Shown here in pieces: positions 20,624 through 22,623 of a DNA stretch of 22,623 nt (the first letter of the stretch is position 1; every line of letters starts with the position of its first letter). This stretch comes from JANNOG01 sp031398915 (GTDB taxonomy: Bacteria > Actinomycetota > Actinomycetes > Actinomycetales > JBBAYJ01): positions 1 to 22,623 of the forward strand of contig JANNOG010000027.1 of the NCBI GenBank assembly GCA_031398915.1, given 5' to 3'. Both the position numbers and the translations under genes were made by a program. The notes under the pieces are model-generated. The model made no database searches. It was given only the letters and a program-made list of their open reading frames with translations, and had not been told where the DNA came from.

Positions 20624-21562
20624 ATGGTCGAATGCAGTGTGAATGGCCGTCGTCATGCCGGACGGCCGTCCCGCGTCCCGGCGCGAGGTGTGGTCGCACT
20701 GGCAGTCCTGGCGGTGCTGTGGGGGTCATTCACGCTGCTGCCGGCCGCGTCGACGTCGTTCCAACGCCCGCTGCCTGTGGCATCGGGAATCGCCCTCGCC
20801 GCACAACCCGACCCCGGGCTGCCGGCCCCGAGCTCGCCGGTGTTGCCGCCCCTCGCGGGGTCCGAGGTCGCCGCCCCACCTGCCGGGCCGGCCGAGCCCG
20901 TCACGTCCGCAGCGCCCGAGGCGCCCGTCGCGCTGGCACCGGCGATTCCCCCGACCGCACTGATCCCCTCGACAGCGGCGACCTCCCCGACTGCCGTGAC
21001 GCAGGCGGCGCCAGGCGGCCCGGTCACCGTTCCACAAGCCGGCTCGGGCGAATTCACGGTCGCCCCGGGCGAGGGCGCAGTGGCAGGGGCGGGTCCTACG
21101 GCAGTGCGGTACTCGGTCGAGATCGAGGGCGGGCTGACCCTGGACCCGGCCACGGTGGCGGCCGAGATCGACGGCATCCTCACCGACCGACGATCGTGGA
21201 TCGGCCTGGGTCGCTGGCAGGTGCAACGGGTCAGCAGCGGACCCGACGCGCGGGTCGTCATCGCCACGCCCGACACCGTGGATCGGCTCTGTTCACCGTT
21301 GCAGACCGCCGGCACCTACTCGTGTCGCAACGGCCCCTATGTAGTCCTCAACGCCGTCCGGTGGGTCGATGGCGCCCAATCGTGGGGCGACGACGTCGCC
21401 GGCTATCGCGGGTACCTGGTCAATCACGAGTTCGGCCACTTCCTCGGATTCGGTCACACGCCGTGCCCCGCTGCCGGCGCTCCGGCTCCGGTGATGGTGC
21501 AGCAGACCAAGGGCCTGAGCGGATGCGTGGCCAACGCCTGGCCCACCGTGACGGGCGGCTGA
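20624..21562 (+). CDS. Secreted or anchored DUF3152 protein with metzincin-like zinc motif
   Basis: A 312-residue exported protein. A basic N-terminus and one hydrophobic helix (about 22-42, GVVALAVLAVLWGSFTLLPAA) serve as signal or anchor. A long Pro/Ala/Thr/Val-rich linker (about 50-140) leads to the DUF3152 domain (about 150-312). It contains H268-E269-F-G-H272-F-L-G-F-G-H278, the zinc-binding HExxHxxGxxH form of metzincin proteases, followed by M291 in APVMVQQ, a possible Met-turn. Cysteines C223/C234 and C281/C301 could form disulfides, fitting an extracytoplasmic site. Protease activity is inferred from the motif; substrates are unknown. ATG 20624 is the first start; a GTG at 20639 is possible. 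Confidence 0.88.
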   Translation: MVECSVNGRRHAGRPSRVPARGVVALAVLAVLWGSFTLLPAASTSFQRPLPVASGIALAAQPDPGLPAPSSPVLPPLAGSEVAAPPAGPAEPVTSAAPEAPVALAPAIPPTALIPSTAATSPTAVTQAAPGGPVTVPQAGSGEFTVAPGEGAVAGAGPTAVRYSVEIEGGLTLDPATVAAEIDGILTDRRSWIGLGRWQVQRVSSGPDARVVIATPDTVDRLCSPLQTAGTYSCRNGPYVVLNAVRWVDGAQSWGDDVAGYRGYLVNHEFGHFLGFGHTPCPAAGAPAPVMVQQTKGLSGCVANAWPTVTGG

Positions 21563-21643
21563 TCGCGAACCGGTCCGAGTGACAGCGATCCGTCGGTAGT
21601 GTCAGCCGATATGAGTGCACAGCGTGGCCAAGACGACATAGCG

Positions 21644-21677
21644 TGTACGACGTACATGTCGGCATGATCGCTGTACA
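21644..21677. promoter_or_regulatory. Candidate TetR operator upstream of the regulator gene
   Basis: TGTACG-A-CGTACA (21644-21656) is a perfect palindrome. A further TGTACA hexamer lies at 21672-21677, and an ACATGT palindrome overlaps the end of the first site. The cluster ends 23 bp before GTG 21701. Autoregulation by the TetR protein is a reasonable reading. The rest of the 138-bp gap holds a weak hairpin, GATCGC (21561-21566) with GCGATC (21585-21590), at the DUF3152 stop. Confidence 0.55.
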
Positions 21678-21700
21678 TCGGGAATGGCCGTCAGGCGTCG

Positions 21701-22255
21701 GTGCGGAGAACCGTGGCCACGACTGAACGAATCGACTCCCGCAGTCTGGTCGAGACCGCCCTCTACGTGATCGATGCGGACGGCCTCGATTCGTTCACCA
21801 TCCGCCGACTGGCCGACACCGCGGGGGTGTTCGTCAATTCGGTGACCCAGCACCTGGGCTCGCGTGCCGCGGTGCTGGCCGCGGTCCTGGATCGGGTGTT
21901 CGAGGAGGTGCCCCCCGCCCCCGTCACAGGGGGCCTGACCGAGGCCCTCGCCGACCACGCCGATGCGCTGTGGGCAGTCCTGGTGCGCCACCGTGGCATC
22001 GTGCCCGTCCTGGCGCAGCGCCACCCCGACGGTCCTCAGGCGATCCGGATTCGCCACGACATCCGCACGATGATGGCGCTCCACGGTGTCACCGACCCGG
22101 ATCTGGCGGCGGACGCATTCCTCACCGCGGTCATCGGCGGAGCGGTGTTGCACGTTGCCGCCGACGGGTCGGCTGACTCCACGCAGCGGCAGCTCCCGGC
22201 GGCGGTGGCGGTCCTGCTCGCAGGAATCTCACTGCTCAATGGGTCGGACGGTTGA
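21701..22255 (+). CDS. TetR-family transcriptional regulator
   Basis: A 184-residue DNA-binding repressor-like protein. The N-terminal helix-turn-helix lies at about 32-54: FTIRRLADTAGVFVNSVTQHLGSR, followed by AAVLAAVLDRVFEEV, the standard TetR layout. The C-terminal ligand domain is helical and shows no recognisable effector motif. The start is uncertain: GTG 21701 is the longest, while GTG 21713 has GGAG 4 nt upstream and gives MATTERIDSRS. A palindrome cluster just upstream may be its own operator. Its 3' end overlaps by 20 bp the converging ABC ATPase gene. Target genes could be itself, the DUF3152 gene or genes outside the window. Confidence 0.9.
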   Translation: MRRTVATTERIDSRSLVETALYVIDADGLDSFTIRRLADTAGVFVNSVTQHLGSRAAVLAAVLDRVFEEVPPAPVTGGLTEALADHADALWAVLVRHRGIVPVLAQRHPDGPQAIRIRHDIRTMMALHGVTDPDLAADAFLTAVIGGAVLHVAADGSADSTQRQLPAAVAVLLAGISLLNGSDG

Positions 22256-22623
22256 GCGCGAACAACTCGGCCACGTAGTCCGAGCCGGGGTCGGCGACGA
22301 CGTCGTCGACTCGCCCATGCCGCACCACTCGCCCCGCCTCCAACACCACGACGTCGTCGGCCAGCGTGATGGCGTCGACGGGGTCGTGGGTCACCAGCAG
22401 GGTGGGTCCCTCGAAGTCGCCCAGGAAGACGGCGAGGTCGCGGCGCACGGTCGGCCGGGCTCCCGCGTCGAGGGCGGCCAACGGCTCGTCGAGCAACAGT
22501 GCCTCCGGCGAGACCGCGAGCGCCCGCACCAGGGCCACCCGTTGGGCCTGGCCACCCGACAGCGTCGAGGCCCTCACGCGCGAGCCGGCCGCCACGTCCG
22601 CCAAGCCCACCCGGTGCAGCCAC
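22236..22623 (-). CDS. ModC-like ABC transporter ATPase, C-terminal fragment (5' end outside window)
   Basis: The frame is open to the window edge, so only about 128 C-terminal residues are present; the N-terminal Walker A is missing. Visible are the signature LSGGQAQRVALVRALA, Walker B LLLDEPLAALDAG, and the switch LLVTHDPVDA, then VVVLEAGRVVRHGRVDDV and YVAELFALNR. This C-terminal form resembles molybdate/sulfate-type importers (ModC/CysA). A GTG at 22610 is internal, not a start. Molybdate is a guess supported only by family resemblance and by a molybdoenzyme 10 kb away. It converges on the TetR gene with a 20-bp overlap. Confidence 0.85.
   Translation of the reverse strand, partial: WLHRVGLADVAAGSRVRASTLSGGQAQRVALVRALAVSPEALLLDEPLAALDAGARPTVRRDLAVFLGDFEGPTLLVTHDPVDAITLADDVVVLEAGRVVRHGRVDDVVADPGSDYVAELFALNRPTH

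Noticed and set aside
21561..21590. GATCGC/GCGATC hairpin after the DUF3152 gene as a terminator
   Set aside because: Six-bp arms with an 18-nt loop and no U-tract are too weak to call.
1..22623. CRISPR arrays, insertion sequences, replication origin
   Set aside because: No regularly spaced repeats, transposase motifs, terminal inverted repeats or DnaA-box clusters were seen on reading both strands.

Overview
The window is very GC-rich, gene-dense DNA from an actinobacterium, most likely of the order Mycobacteriales (Gordonia/Dietzia/Williamsia-like; genus not resolvable by eye). The main clue is gene order: DUF2017 - M67 peptidase (mec) - cysO - cysM - murI - metallo-beta-lactamase phosphodiesterase - rph - rdgB, which matches the Mycobacterium tuberculosis Rv1332-Rv1341 neighbourhood. 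Frequent GTG/TTG starts and several TANNNT boxes placed 6-8 nt before start codons (leaderless mRNAs) fit this group.

Layout. 1-305: end of a DUF2017 gene. 319-1167 (minus): a seven-helix proton-pumping rhodopsin of the xanthorhodopsin/Gloeobacter type, sitting in the cysO locus and divergent from mec. 1312-2985: mec-cysO-cysM, the sulfur-carrier route to cysteine. 3006-5274: murI, a phosphodiesterase-like metallo-beta-lactamase and a flavin-binding PPOX protein, joined by ATGA overlaps. 5253-5651 (minus): a YjbR/MmcQ gene broken by one in-frame stop. 5672-8413: an NrtR-like Nudix regulator divergent from an SPFH protein followed by an NAD-kinase-like protein. 8422-10756: an HSL-type esterase, RNase PH and RdgB. 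10829-14103: a membrane-anchored sulfite-oxidase-fold molybdoenzyme and a photolyase/cryptochrome-family protein. 14189-14270 (minus): tRNA-Leu(UAG). 14292-14759 (minus): Bcp peroxiredoxin. 14805-17490: CbiMN-CbiQ-CbiO cobalt/nickel ECF transporter. 17500-18290: DUF3618 and DUF427 proteins. 18402-19754: a P450 resembling the carotene hydroxylase CYP175A1. 19699-20601 (minus): an ATP-grasp enzyme overlapping the P450 tail. 20624-21562: a secreted DUF3152 metalloprotease-like protein. 21701-22255: a TetR regulator. 22236-22623 (minus): the end of a ModC-like ABC ATPase cut by the window edge.

How the genes may work together. Mec, CysO and CysM form one known pathway. MurI serves peptidoglycan synthesis, and RNase PH/RdgB serve RNA and nucleotide-pool housekeeping. 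CbiMN/Q/O form one transporter. The molybdoenzyme and the ModC-like ATPase both concern molybdenum but are 10 kb apart. Two sets deserve attention. The first is light-related: a rhodopsin with the open-fenestration glycine that permits a carotenoid antenna, a photolyase-family flavoprotein, and a CYP175A1-like P450 that could hydroxylate such a carotenoid. The second is the NrtR-like/SPFH/NAD-kinase-like module, whose divergent promoter region carries a repeated operator-like sequence. Both functional links are inferences. No CRISPR array, insertion sequence, integrase or replication origin was seen.
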